A stretch of 64,000 nucleotides of DNA from Tsukamurella tyrosinosolvens (GCF_900104775.1 NZ_FNSA01000003.1:2046001-2110000); one strand, 5' to 3'. Positions 33,570 to 41,994 are shown, numbered from the stretch's first letter. Made by a program: numbers and translations. The notes: generated by a model from the letters alone, not told the origin.

Positions 33570-33812
33570 CTTCGTTTCGGGTGAGGATGACCCGCTTGTG
33601 ACCCACCGACTAGCGTTGGCCTCCGCACTCCTTCTCGAGGTCCGGGTGGACCTCCTCGCCGGCACGGGGCGATGGTGCCGGGGCGTCGCCTTCGACCACG
33701 CCGGGCCGCGCGTGCACATCTGCGAACTGGGGCTGCAACCTCGCGCTGCAGGACGTGCTGGCGGACTCGAACGGCTACCACGGCGACGAGCCCGGGAAGC
33801 TGTGAGGCCGGG

Positions 33813-34100
33813 TCAGACGGGGATTGCTTCCGCCCAGAGCCGGGCCTTCTCGAACATCGCGATCACGTGGTCGGCGCTGTCCACGCGGTGCGCCTCCGTG
33901 GCCTTGCGTGCGCTCTTCGTGTCCCGCGCTTCCACAGCGTCGAGCATGTCAAGGTGTCACGCACGAGCAGCTTCGGCCTGCGCCTTGATGGAGGCGTACA
34001 ACCGGCAGGTGATTGACCACCCCGGCGAGGACTCGTGCGAGCCGGTCGGAGTCTCCTGCCACGTTGATTTCCCGAGCCCTTGCTGGAATCCGGTGCCGTT
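33813..34100 (-). pseudogene. Decayed GntR-family (FCD-domain) regulator, C-terminal remnant
   Basis: Three pieces in two frames align end to end as a FadR/GntR ligand domain. They are INVAGDSDRLARVLAGVVNH with LPVVRL, then (after a frameshift near 34005) YASIKAQAEAARA, an in-frame TGA at 33959-33957, and HLDMLDAVEARDTKSARKAT ending ARLWAEAIPV. The pattern LLDAxEARDxxxARxA is typical of the last FCD helices. The winged-helix head is not found upstream. Clear loss of function. Confidence 0.7.
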
Positions 34101-34625
34101 TCGCATCGCGAAGTCCCATCGGTGGCGGAGTTCGGCTCGAGGTGACGCCGGTGCCGTCCCGTCTCGACGATGAGCAGGGACGATCGCGGTTCGCCGGCCG
34201 GCGCCGTGCGACGGCCGAGCAGAAGGGTTCGAGCACGGTGATGAGACGAAAAACGCGCGGTGCTGTGGGAGACGTCGCGCGGGGTAAGGGGCGCCCGGAC
34301 GGCTGACGTCCGATGACACGGTCCTGATGGGGTCCAGAGTCGGGCGGGACTCGTGGGCGGGGCGACGGAGCGTCGCTGCTACGAGGCTCCTCCACGGATG
34401 TTGCGACTGTCAATGTGAGCGGCGTCATGATTCGTGGGATTGTGGCTCGACGGCGGGTGTGGTTGCGTTGGCCGCGGGAGACGAGTGCGGTTGCACAGCA
34501 ACGCACGACGACGAGAGTCGTCCCATTCGTTCAGGAGTGCCCCCAATGCCGTCAGGCCCATCCGGGTCCGCCCGGCTCGACCCGGTTCGTTCGATCCTCA
34601 CCGCTCGCGTGATCCGGGCGGGCGC
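34101..34625. other. Degenerate intergenic sequence
   Basis: No frame here carries a recognisable domain or a consistent codon pattern. It lies between remnants of a GntR gene and of an alcohol dehydrogenase, so it is probably decayed coding DNA. Confidence 0.5.
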
Positions 34626-34685
34626 ATGAGGGCCGTGGTGTTCGACCGGCCGGGGCCGCCCGACGTCCTGCATGTCGCCGATGCG
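34626..34685 (+). pseudogene. N-terminal stub of an MDR/quinone oxidoreductase gene
   Basis: ATG 34626 opens MRAVVFDRPGPPDVLHVADA, the standard first 20 residues of a zinc-type quinone oxidoreductase, and family similarity then stops. The start overlaps the stop of an upstream open frame (ATGA), a relic of operon coupling. The rest of the gene is missing, replaced by an unrelated acyltransferase-like end. Confidence 0.65.
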
Positions 34686-34919
34686 GCCCTCCATCGCCGT
34701 CGGCGTGCTGGCCGTGGCGTACCTCGTGGATCTGCGCGCACCCTTCCTGTTCAGCCTGACGGTGGTTCTGATCGTGCTGCTCCTGCTGCTCGTCGGGTCG
34801 TTCGTGCCGGCTGGGCACTGCACACCCTCGTCGAGCGCCCGGCCATGCGTCGCTTCGGCGCTCGCGAGGCACCACGACTGTTCCGTCGTTCCTCCCCACC
34901 ACAGAAAGGCACAGCATGA
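34686..34919 (+). pseudogene. C-terminal remnant of an acyltransferase-3 (OafA-like) gene, frameshifted
   Basis: One frame gives two hydrophobic helices (IAVGVLAVAYLVDL, LFSLTVVLIVLLLLLVGSF). A one-base slip near 34800-34815 moves into the frame of GWALHTLVERPAMRRFGARE, the usual end of membrane acyltransferases (VERP motif). The TGA overlaps the ATG of the next gene (ATGA), so this was once translationally coupled to the hydrolase. Fused directly to the dehydrogenase stub, it marks a deletion joint. Confidence 0.65.
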
Positions 34920-35680
34920 CCTTCCACTCCACGCCCGCCACCGAGCTCGACTACTTCGACGACGGTGACGGCGCTCCGCTCTTCCTGATCCACGGCACGG
35001 GCGCGGACGGCGATCTCAACTTCGGGCACCTGCTTCCTTCACTGTCCGGCCAGCGCCTCATCCGCCCGAATCTGCCCGGCACGGGGGAGGACCCGGACCT
35101 CGACGGTGTCGACCTCGACGTCATCGTCGACCGGATCGCGGCTCTCCACGACCGGACCCATGAGGGGCCCGTCGACCTGCTCGGCTTCTCGCTGGGCGCC
35201 GTCCTGGCCGCTGCGTACGCGGGCCGCTATCCGGAGCGGGTCCGTCGCCTGGTCCTGCTGGCCGGATGGGCGGGCCCCGATCCGCGGCACGAGCAGTTCA
35301 TGCGGCTGTGGCGGCGGCTCGCCGACATCGATGATCGGGCTTACGGCGAATTCCTCGTCCTGACCCTGTTCAGCCCGCAGTTCGTCGCGGCCCTCGGCGA
35401 CGGGGTCGACGAGGCCGTCCGTGGAACCGTTCCTCATGCGGGGACGTCCCGTCAGATCGAGCTCAATACGACGATCGACATCCGATCGCTCGCGCCGCGG
35501 ATCACGGCGCCGACTCTGTTGGTGGCCGGGACGTCGGATGCGATCGTTCCGGCGGAAAAGGTGCAGGAACTCGCGCAGCTCATCGTCGGCAGCACGTACG
35601 CGGAGGTCGACAGTGGGCACATGCTGCTGGTCGAGCAGCCGGAGAAGGTGCTGTCGCTGGTGAGCGACTTCCTCGAGTAG
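34916..35680 (+). CDS. Alpha/beta hydrolase
   Basis: 254 residues. Oxyanion HGTG (about 22-25), nucleophile elbow GFSLGA (about 90-95), acid in GTSDAIVP and the catalytic histidine in VDSGHMLLVEQPEK. Typical of small esterases, lactonases or MhpC-like C-C hydrolases. The start codon overlaps the end of an acyltransferase remnant and has an AAAGG ribosome site. It is intact although its upstream neighbour has decayed. Confidence 0.9.
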   Translation: MTFHSTPATELDYFDDGDGAPLFLIHGTGADGDLNFGHLLPSLSGQRLIRPNLPGTGEDPDLDGVDLDVIVDRIAALHDRTHEGPVDLLGFSLGAVLAAAYAGRYPERVRRLVLLAGWAGPDPRHEQFMRLWRRLADIDDRAYGEFLVLTLFSPQFVAALGDGVDEAVRGTVPHAGTSRQIELNTTIDIRSLAPRITAPTLLVAGTSDAIVPAEKVQELAQLIVGSTYAEVDSGHMLLVEQPEKVLSLVSDFLE

Positions 35681-35760
35681 CCCGCCGGCAGTGCCCCGGG
35701 GCACCGACCGCCGGTCTTTCGTACCGAGAACGATCGGCGCCGAGCCGTTAGTCTCCAGGA

Positions 35761-36768
35761 ATGTGGCTGCTGGTCGAGAGCCTGTCGGAAGTGCCGACCG
35801 TCGTCTCCGAAGACGATCGCGCACGGAACTTCCGCCCGTTGGGAACCTATCTGCGGACCGGCGTGCGTGTCGCCGCCCTGAAGGCGGTCGCCGTCGTGCA
35901 GCGATCCCGGCGACCGGTCGACGTCGCGATCACCGACGGCGGCGTGGTCCGGGCGGCTCCGGTCTTCGGTCCGTCGCAGCGCGTGCACGCCGTCCAGTTG
36001 GGTATCGGCGAGTCGGACCTCGCGATGAGGCCGTTCGCCGCGGCGTACGAGTGGATCGTCGGTGAACCGGGGAAGCCGCTGCGGTCGTTCTGGACCGACG
36101 ACTTCCAGCGGATGTACGGACTGCGGCAGCGTCGGAGCATCGCCGCGCCCTTCGGATTGGCCGATGTCTTCCAGCGCGTTCCGGGGCTTGCCGAGGTGAC
36201 CAAGGCGATGCGCGGTGTCTACGATCCGACGCCCGGTGACTCGTTCGTCAACGAGTTCCTGGCCCGGCACGACGACGGAGCCGACCACCTGATCCGGTCG
36301 GTCCGTCGCGTCATCGCGACCGAGGGGCGGATCGTGATCCGCGGTGTCGACCAGGACGTGACCGCCCGCCTGGATCCCTGGGAGGCCACCTATGCCGCCG
36401 TCGATCACGACGCGCTCCGGCTCAGTCTGGACCGGTCGGATCGCTACGCGGCGATGCTGGATCTGCGTCACGGTGGCGTGATGACCTGGATCGGTAGCCG
36501 CCTGCCCGAGGTACCGCGCGCGGTGGCGAGTGGGCTCGAGCCCTTCCTCCACCCCGACGACGTCGACCGTGTCCGCGCGGACGTCACCGCGGGACGCCCG
36601 GTCGCCACCGAGGTGCGACTCGGCCTGCGTAACGGGTGGGCGCCGGTCGCGGTTCAACTCGATCGCATGATCGGCCACGGCCCGACGGTCGTGTGCCTGC
36701 TCATCGCGGCGGCCGCGGAGCGCCGTAGTGGGGCGACGGACGACGGGTCGGTCCCGGTCGCCGGGTGA
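35761..36768 (+). CDS. Actinobacterial sensor-like protein of unknown family (PAS-like end)
   Basis: 335 residues, ATG 35761. TAGTCT at 35749-35754 makes the start leaderless. The first 200 residues have no motif I recognise (GTYLRTGVRVAALKAV, RSFWTDDFQRMYG). The C-terminal 130 residues alternate strands and helices with FLHPDDVDRVRADVTAGRPV, which closely resembles the PAS/PAC pattern HPDDxxxxxxxxxxxxxxGxP. I infer a cytosolic sensing or partner-binding role. No output domain is visible. Confidence 0.65.
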   Translation: MWLLVESLSEVPTVVSEDDRARNFRPLGTYLRTGVRVAALKAVAVVQRSRRPVDVAITDGGVVRAAPVFGPSQRVHAVQLGIGESDLAMRPFAAAYEWIVGEPGKPLRSFWTDDFQRMYGLRQRRSIAAPFGLADVFQRVPGLAEVTKAMRGVYDPTPGDSFVNEFLARHDDGADHLIRSVRRVIATEGRIVIRGVDQDVTARLDPWEATYAAVDHDALRLSLDRSDRYAAMLDLRHGGVMTWIGSRLPEVPRAVASGLEPFLHPDDVDRVRADVTAGRPVATEVRLGLRNGWAPVAVQLDRMIGHGPTVVCLLIAAAAERRSGATDDGSVPVAG

Positions 36769-36922
36769 TCCCGCTCAGGTGGGTGGCGAGGCCGGACTGA
36801 CGAGACGATCCCTGCCGACTTCGGTGACGGTCCCGTGCGACGACCCGTCCCACGCCGTCGGGATCAGTGCCGGCGTCATGATCCGGTGACGACGTGTCGT
36901 ACCGCCGTGAGACGGTGCCCTC

Positions 36923-37354
36923 ATGACATTCGACCGGCAGGGCATTCTCTGGGACGCGATCAACGGAAGGACCCCGCCGTCGCCGGCGGCGGAGCTCATG
37001 GCCTGGACGTTCCGGGCGGTCGATCCCGACGCCGGGACGCTGGAGGTCGGATTCGCACTCGACGAGCGGTTCACCAATCCCGTGGGCTCGATCCAGGGAG
37101 GCTTCGTTGCCGCGATGCTCGATGACACCTTGGGACCGGCCCTGGTCGCGACGCTGGAATCGAATCAATTCGCGCCGACCGTCTCGTTGAACGTGCAGTA
37201 CCTGGCGCCGGCGTTGCCGGGGGAGTTCGTCGGGTACGGGCGCGTGGTGAAGAAGGGACGCGAGATCGCCTTCCTCGAGGGGTATCTCGTCGACGCCAGA
37301 GGAACGACTGTGGCGACGGCCAGTGCCACGAGCGTCATCCGCACCCTGCGTTGA
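36923..37354 (+). CDS. PaaI-type hotdog thioesterase
   Basis: 143 residues, a single hotdog domain: FTNPVGSIQGGFVAAMLDDT is the catalytic helix region, then SLNVQYLAPALPGEFVGYGR and GTTVATASATSVI. In most PaaI/YdiI enzymes the motif reads HGG; here it is QGG, so the usual histidine is replaced, while the downstream acidic residue (MLDD) is kept. Probably hydrolyses acyl- or aryl-CoA thioesters. GCGTCGAATTCGACGC, a perfect palindrome at 37363-37378, follows the stop. Confidence 0.85.
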   Translation: MTFDRQGILWDAINGRTPPSPAAELMAWTFRAVDPDAGTLEVGFALDERFTNPVGSIQGGFVAAMLDDTLGPALVATLESNQFAPTVSLNVQYLAPALPGEFVGYGRVVKKGREIAFLEGYLVDARGTTVATASATSVIRTLR

Positions 37355-37514
37355 GCTCCTACGCGTCGAATTCGACGCAGGCGACCGGTGCGACGCAGGC
37401 GGCCGGTACGACGACGAGGGCGGTCCGCTACGCGTTGAGTCGATGCACGGCATCCATTCCGGTGACCCTGCCATGTGGCCTGCGGTCGGCGCCCACGATC
37501 GATAGCCTCGGAAC

Positions 37515-37952
37515 ATGGCCATCAAACTCGAGAACGTCGCGATCGCGGTACGCGACCTGGAAGCGACTATCGCGTTCTTCACGGACTTGGGGCTCTCGGT
37601 GATCGGCCGGCAGACCGTCAGCGGGGAGTGGACCGACACGGCCGTCGGTCTGGACGGCAACCACGCGAAGATCGCGATGCTCGAAACGCCGGGCGGGCAG
37701 GGGCGCATCGAGCTGTTCGAGTACATCCACCCCGACGCGATCGAGACGGACCCGACTCTGCCCAATGAGATCGGCATGCACCGCGTGGCCTTCTCGGTCG
37801 ACGATCTGGACGAGGCATTGGCCATCGCCGCCAAGCACGGCTGCCACCCGCTCCGCGGCGTCGGCATCTACGAGGACGTCTACAAGCTCACGTACGTCCG
37901 CGGCCCGAGCGGCATCATCGTGATGCTCGCCGAGGAGATCCAGAAGCGGTAG
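37515..37952 (+). CDS. VOC/glyoxalase-family protein
   Basis: 145 residues in two beta-alpha-beta-beta-beta modules. ENVAIAVRDLEATIAFFTDL opens the first and MHRVAFSVDDLDEALAIAAK the second; metal-ligand candidates are in IELFEYIHP and in the C-terminal GIIVMLAEEI. It could be a glyoxalase, dioxygenase or resistance-type VOC protein. TAGCCT (37503-37508) six bases before the ATG suggests a leaderless transcript. Confidence 0.85.
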   Translation: MAIKLENVAIAVRDLEATIAFFTDLGLSVIGRQTVSGEWTDTAVGLDGNHAKIAMLETPGGQGRIELFEYIHPDAIETDPTLPNEIGMHRVAFSVDDLDEALAIAAKHGCHPLRGVGIYEDVYKLTYVRGPSGIIVMLAEEIQKR

Positions 37953-37964
37953 CGCCCGGATCCG

Positions 37965-38306
37965 TCAGGCCCGGTTCAGCGCCGCCGCGCGAGTGATCAG
38001 CTCACGGAAGGCGGCCTCGTCGACGGCATCGGATTCCTTGATGTCGATGGCGCGGCGGGTGCCGGCGGTGAGGCTCGCGTTGAAGAGCCCGGCGGGGTCG
38101 TCGATCGAGGCGCCTTTGGCGAAGGTCACCTTCACCTTGTCCTTGTAGGTCTCGACCGTGCACAGCAGGCCCCCGAGGGAGAACGTCGGCACGCCATCGG
38201 GATTGGAGGGCTTGCGCCACTTCACTTCTTCGACGGTGTCCGGCTCGGCCTCGAGGATCAGGCTGCGGATCGTCTCGACGGTGCGCTCTCGCCAGTCGGT
38301 GCTCAT
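37965..38306 (-). CDS. DUF1801 family protein
   Basis: 113 residues. VEEVKWRKPSNPDGVPTFSL, KVKVTFAKGASIDDPAGLFN and the C-terminal RRAIDIKESDAVDEAAFREL match the YdhG-like DUF1801 fold, a small alpha-beta domain found in many bacteria with unknown function. It is convergent with the VOC gene. Confidence 0.82.
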   Translation of the reverse strand: MSTDWRERTVETIRSLILEAEPDTVEEVKWRKPSNPDGVPTFSLGGLLCTVETYKDKVKVTFAKGASIDDPAGLFNASLTAGTRRAIDIKESDAVDEAAFRELITRAAALNRA

Positions 38307-38324
38307 GGTCGAAAGGTACGCCGA

Positions 38325-38356
38325 CGGCGGCCGGGGCGCGAAGGCCCCGGCCGCCG
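38325..38356 (-). terminator. Terminator of the secreted repeat-protein gene
   Basis: 13-bp perfect stem (CGGCGGCCGGGGC and its complement) with a 6-base loop, 19 bases beyond the stop codon of the minus-strand gene at 38376. Confidence 0.8.
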
Positions 38357-38375
38357 TGCGGTCGTCATGCGGGGG

Positions 38376-39785
38376 TCAGTGCACGTCCACCGAGGGGGTG
38401 TCGGTGACGCTGACGCCGCTGGAGCTGGCCGTGGCCGAGCCGGTGTCGGCCTCGACGCCGTGGTTGCCCGCGGCCGTGCTCGTCTCGACACCACCCGACG
38501 GTCCGGTCACCGACGCCGAGCCGGTGCTCGGGCTGACCGATGCGCTGCCGGTCTCCACGTGGCCGCTCGCGCTGCCCGCGGGCGTGGTGACCTCTGCCTC
38601 GGCCTTCGGGCCGGTCACCGTGGTGTTGCCGTTGGTCGCGACGGTCGCCGACCCCGTCGAGACGGCGGCCTCGCCACTGGCCACGGGGGTGGTGACGGAG
38701 CCGCTCGCGGCGGGGCCGGTCACCGAGACGCCGTTCGAGCCCGCGGAGGCGCTGCCCGTGCTGGCCGAGACGGTGCCGCCGCCGACCGGCGTGGAGACCG
38801 CACCGGTCCCGGACGGTCCGGTGACGGAGACGCCCGTGGGCGTGACGCTGCCACCGCCACCGTTGACGTTGAGCCCCGCGGTGACCACGTTGCCGACGTT
38901 CACGCCGGCCGTCAGGTCCGGAGCGTCGACCGTGAGGCCGCCGGTTCCGACGGTGATCGTCCCGGGCGTCACGCCGACGTTGCCGCCGCCGAGCGGCGTG
39001 GTGATCGCGCCGGAGATGCTCGGGGTGACGAGAACGAGCTGGCCGTTCTGGAACCCGATGCTGCCGAGGTTCAGAACGAGGTTGCCGCCGCCCAGGGGAG
39101 TGGTGAGACCCAGGTTGATGGCGGGGAGACCCACGATGAAGGTGTTGGCGCCGTAGGTCACCTTGACCGGCACGATGGTCGCGGACGCGCTGCCGAGGCC
39201 CAGCGGCGCGGTGGCGTTGAGCCCGAGGGACGGCGTCCACGTGGTGAGGCCACCCGTGGTGATGGCGCTGAGCGAGGTGTTCAGGCCCAGCGCGCTGCCC
39301 AGCGGGCCGTTGATGGTGGTGACGTTGCCGCCGACGCTGCCGAGTCCGAGCCCGGGGCCGAGGCCGACGAGGCCGTAGGTGGTGCTGGAGAGGCCGCCCA
39401 GGCCGAGCGGAGCGCCGACCGTGAAGGTGTCCTGCTGGCCGACTCCGAGCCACCCGGCCGGTGCGCCCGGCACCTGGCCGGTCGAGATGATCGGGCCCGA
39501 CGTGTTGCTCACCGGGATGAGGCCACTGAGGACCGGGATCTGGTTCCAGGCTGCGACGCCCTGGTTGATCTGCGGCGCGATGATCGGGATCGTCGCCAGC
39601 GGAATCCCGCCGGGGAGGAGCGGGGCCGCGGCCAGGATCGCGTCGACCTGAGGGTTACCGGTGGGTGCGGCGTTCGCGGTCGCCGGGGTGGCGACGGTCA
39701 GCGTCGCGGCCGCCGCGACGGCGGTGGCGGCAACGGCGCTGCGGCGCACCGTCTTCCGGGCATGCTTGGGCGAGGTAGGGGACAT
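38376..39785 (-). CDS. Large secreted Gly/Ser/Thr/Val-rich repeat protein
   Basis: 469 residues from ATG 39785, chosen because GGAGG lies six bases upstream; an in-frame ATG at 39806 is less likely. A signal peptide (KTVRRSAVAATAVAAAATLT, cleavage after TANA) is followed by a domain rich in PLGLG, PLGGGN and GLTT motifs spaced 20-40 residues apart. The last 150 residues are tandem repeats of about 35 residues. No catalytic motif or sorting signal was seen. The composition suggests an extended beta-rich surface or matrix protein. It has its own promoter region and terminator. Confidence 0.8.
   Translation of the reverse strand: MSPTSPKHARKTVRRSAVAATAVAAAATLTVATPATANAAPTGNPQVDAILAAAPLLPGGIPLATIPIIAPQINQGVAAWNQIPVLSGLIPVSNTSGPIISTGQVPGAPAGWLGVGQQDTFTVGAPLGLGGLSSTTYGLVGLGPGLGLGSVGGNVTTINGPLGSALGLNTSLSAITTGGLTTWTPSLGLNATAPLGLGSASATIVPVKVTYGANTFIVGLPAINLGLTTPLGGGNLVLNLGSIGFQNGQLVLVTPSISGAITTPLGGGNVGVTPGTITVGTGGLTVDAPDLTAGVNVGNVVTAGLNVNGGGGSVTPTGVSVTGPSGTGAVSTPVGGGTVSASTGSASAGSNGVSVTGPAASGSVTTPVASGEAAVSTGSATVATNGNTTVTGPKAEAEVTTPAGSASGHVETGSASVSPSTGSASVTGPSGGVETSTAAGNHGVEADTGSATASSSGVSVTDTPSVDVH
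38379..38831 (-). repeat. Four and a third tandem 35-residue repeats in the secreted protein
   Basis: Units begin VSVTGPSG, VSVTGPAA, TTVTGPKA, SASVTGPSG and a partial VSVTDTPS, at a period of 34-35 residues (about 105 bases). Each holds a VTGP turn, a VxTP or VETS strand and a TGSA turn. Identity between units is moderate, so the array is old. Confidence 0.8.
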
Positions 39786-40215
39786 GGAGGACCTCCGGTT
39801 CATGAAGGTTCGGCGGGCTCGGTCGAGGGCGCCGGAATAGCGGGGATGTGGACCCAGCAGAAAATCGAGGCGTCTGCGCTCGGAACGAGTGCCTGAAGCG
39901 GCGCCTGTGCATCTCCTGGGAGTTCTGAAGTTATCAGTATTTCCACGGTTTCCCAATAGCTTTCGAAGCTATTCGTTCAAGACGATTCGAGCTACTGCGC
40001 AGTAGCGAAATCCTAAGAGTTCTAACAGAACCCGTTCCATCTGTTTGCGATCGAACGTCGCTGATCAATCGGTGTATTCGTAACCGTTTCGGAGTGCTCG
40101 AATTGTCGATCGCGGGCACGGATAAAGGGCCGTCTAGCCGCGCTAAATACCGAGTTCGCACAAGTGGATGTGAGCGGGGTTCGGGGCGCGTGTGAGGAGA
40201 CGCTGCAGCGCCCGC
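39786..40215. other. 430-bp AT-richer intergenic region with no gene
   Basis: It separates the leftward repeat-protein gene from a rightward gene and is noticeably richer in A/T than its surroundings (about 39930-40180). No open frame is convincing. It holds two strong inverted repeats, listed separately. It presumably carries the promoter of the secreted protein. Confidence 0.6.
39955..40006. promoter_or_regulatory. Two strong palindromes upstream of the secreted repeat protein
   Basis: AATAGCTT-TCG-AAGCTATT (39955-39973) is an 8-bp stem with a 3-base loop. GCTACTGCGCAGTAGC (39991-40006) is a perfect 16-bp palindrome. They lie 170-220 bases upstream of the leftward start codon. They could be repressor or activator sites, or RNA hairpins in a long leader. 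Confidence 0.5.
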
Positions 40216-40228
40216 TATCGTGAATGTC

Positions 40229-40942
40229 GTGTTCACTGCTCAGCAACGACAGGACGTGGCCAATCGCCTCCTCGGCGCCGCGGAGGAGTCCGAGGAACTG
40301 ATCGCGGGTGCCGTCGTCGGTGCGGCTGCCGCCGGCGCGCTCGACGCCCTGACCGGCATCGACCTGATGTTCGCCGCCGCACCGGATCTCACGATCGGCG
40401 AGGTGTGGGACATCTGGGGTGAGCGCATGTACCGCGAGTTCGGCGCGATCCACCACACCGGTGACGATGCCGGCGTCGTCTACCTCCTGCCGGATCTGCT
40501 CACGGCGAGGACTGCGATCGTGCCCGCAGCGCGGTTCGGGCCGCGCCAGGGCGAGCCGTTCCACCAAGTCTTCGGACAGGTGGTGCCGCAGCCCGCGGCT
40601 CGCTACAGGACGACGGACCTCGTCGGACCGGCGTGGCTGGCCGCGCTGCACACGCGCGCCGCGCTGCTTCGCGGTGACGGCGCCTCCGCCGCACGCGCTC
40701 TCGGCGACTTGCGCGAGGCCCTGATCGCGCTCGCAGGCGCACGCACCGGCGCTCCGCCCGGATACCTCGAACCCGCGGATCGCGACCGGATCCGCGCCAC
40801 GGAGACCGGATCCCGCGACGCCGGCACCGTCGCGAAGGCCTTCGGTCTCGCCGTACAGCTGCTCGATGCTGAGCTGCAGGCCGTTGCGCCCGCGGTCGCC
40901 GACGCCGTCGCGCTCCCGCTGCTCGAGGAGATCGCCGGCTGA
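40229..40942 (+). CDS. Nucleotidyltransferase-like protein of unknown function
   Basis: 237 residues from GTG 40229. TATCGT at 40216-40221 places transcription start at this codon; GTG 40220 is in frame but overlaps that box. The first half resembles a minimal nucleotidyltransferase (an amphipathic AGAVVGAAAAGALDALTG helix, then IDLMFAAAP and a buried WDIWGERMYREFG). Only one acidic residue of a DxD pair is obvious, so it may be inactive. The C-terminal half is helical, as in substrate-binding domains. Confidence 0.6.
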   Translation: MFTAQQRQDVANRLLGAAEESEELIAGAVVGAAAAGALDALTGIDLMFAAAPDLTIGEVWDIWGERMYREFGAIHHTGDDAGVVYLLPDLLTARTAIVPAARFGPRQGEPFHQVFGQVVPQPAARYRTTDLVGPAWLAALHTRAALLRGDGASAARALGDLREALIALAGARTGAPPGYLEPADRDRIRATETGSRDAGTVAKAFGLAVQLLDAELQAVAPAVADAVALPLLEEIAG

Positions 40943-40960
40943 CGCCGGTACCGTGGAACC

Positions 40961-41383
40961 ATGCACGACCAGCAGAAGGAGGCGCCGCGGACCGGGCCGC
41001 GCGCGTGGCGCGCGAAGATCAAGGCGACCCGGCACGGCACACTCGCGTGGCGGGTGTGCGTCGGCGTGATCGGCGGCATCGTGCTCATCGCCGGGATCAT
41101 CGCGATCCCGTACCCGGGCCCGGGTTGGCTCATCGTCTTCGCGGGGCTCGGCATTCTCGCCACTGAATTCGACTGGGCGCATCGCCTTCTGCGGTTCGCC
41201 CGCGAGCGCTACGACCGTTTCGCCGCCTGGCTCTCGCGTCAGAACATCCTCGTCAAGGGCGCGTTCGGCGTCGGCACCTGCCTGATCGTTCTGGCCACCG
41301 TCTGGCTGCTGGGTGCCGCCGCGATGATCGGCGGCTGGTTCGGCATTCACTGGCCTTGGCTCGCCAGCCCGCTGTTCGGGTGA
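40961..41383 (+). CDS. PGPGW-family (TIGR02611-like) small membrane protein
   Basis: 140 residues. A basic start is followed by IGGIVLIAGIIAIPYPGPGW with its defining PGPGW motif. The next helix and the conserved TEFDWAHRLLRFARERYDRF follow, then a final helix pair. The family is common in actinobacteria and has no known function. The stop overlaps the start of the next gene (GTGA). TACCGT (40949-40954) makes it leaderless. Confidence 0.85.
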   Translation: MHDQQKEAPRTGPRAWRAKIKATRHGTLAWRVCVGVIGGIVLIAGIIAIPYPGPGWLIVFAGLGILATEFDWAHRLLRFARERYDRFAAWLSRQNILVKGAFGVGTCLIVLATVWLLGAAAMIGGWFGIHWPWLASPLFG

Positions 41384-41892
41384 TCGCGGAACTCCGGCGT
41401 TCGGTCGCCGCCCCCGACGACCGCGTCGCCGGAGTCCTGTACTGGTACGCCCTCTCAGGCGCCCTGGCGCGGCTCGCGGTCGCCCGACGAGACGCGTCGT
41501 CGGCCGCGATCAGGCCCGGCCCCGGTGGTTGGCCGGACGTGGGGGAGGCGGCACCGTCGGCCGCCCCGGGGGGCGACCTCGCCCGTGCTTGCCATCGCCT
41601 CATCCCGGCCCTCGCGGCCGAATCGGGCGCCGCGGAGCGGGCGCTCTGGGCGATCGCGACCGACTCGATCGCGTCCGCGGCGCTGGACACCGCTGACCCG
41701 CGCACCGTCGCCGACGAGCTCCTGCACGCCTGCGGCCCCGAGGCGCCCGCCGCACGGTTCGAGGAGGTACCCGGGCGCGGCACCGTCGTCCGACGGGGCT
41801 CCTGCTGCCTGCTCTACCTGTGCCCCGGCATGACGAAGTGCCTCAGCTGCCCGCGGCAGACGCCCGGGGAGCGGCGCGCCCGGCTCGCCTGA
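41380..41892 (+). CDS. FhuF-like [2Fe-2S] ferric-reductase C-terminal-domain protein
   Basis: 170 residues from GTG 41380, overlapping the previous stop. The last 35 residues contain C-C-x10-C-x2-C (SCCLLYLCPGMTKCLSCPR), the unusual 2Fe-2S motif of siderophore-iron reductase FhuF. The rest is a reduced alpha-helical domain, shorter than full FhuF, and there is an extra cysteine inside the loop. Role in releasing iron from siderophores is likely but unproven. Confidence 0.78.
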   Translation: MIAELRRSVAAPDDRVAGVLYWYALSGALARLAVARRDASSAAIRPGPGGWPDVGEAAPSAAPGGDLARACHRLIPALAAESGAAERALWAIATDSIASAALDTADPRTVADELLHACGPEAPAARFEEVPGRGTVVRRGSCCLLYLCPGMTKCLSCPRQTPGERRARLA

Positions 41893-41994
41893 GCGTCGCC
41901 TCGGGCGCGTCGCGCGGCCGTCGACCGATAGGATCGAATCCACTGACAACCGCGTGCGGCCAGGTATGCCGCCCGCTACATGACTAGGAGCACT

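Noticed and set aside
33598-33810. Frames between the tRNA-Val terminator and the GntR remnant
   Set aside because: A short protein-like stretch ending HGDEPGKL is present, but it is too short and has no start; may be another relic.
37363-37378. GCGTCGAATTCGACGC palindrome as a terminator
   Set aside because: No loop and no T-tract; could be chance or a protein site, noted only with the thioesterase gene.
41893-41994. T-box or other leader riboswitch before thrS
   Set aside because: Only about 100 bases, no specifier hairpin or T-box sequence.
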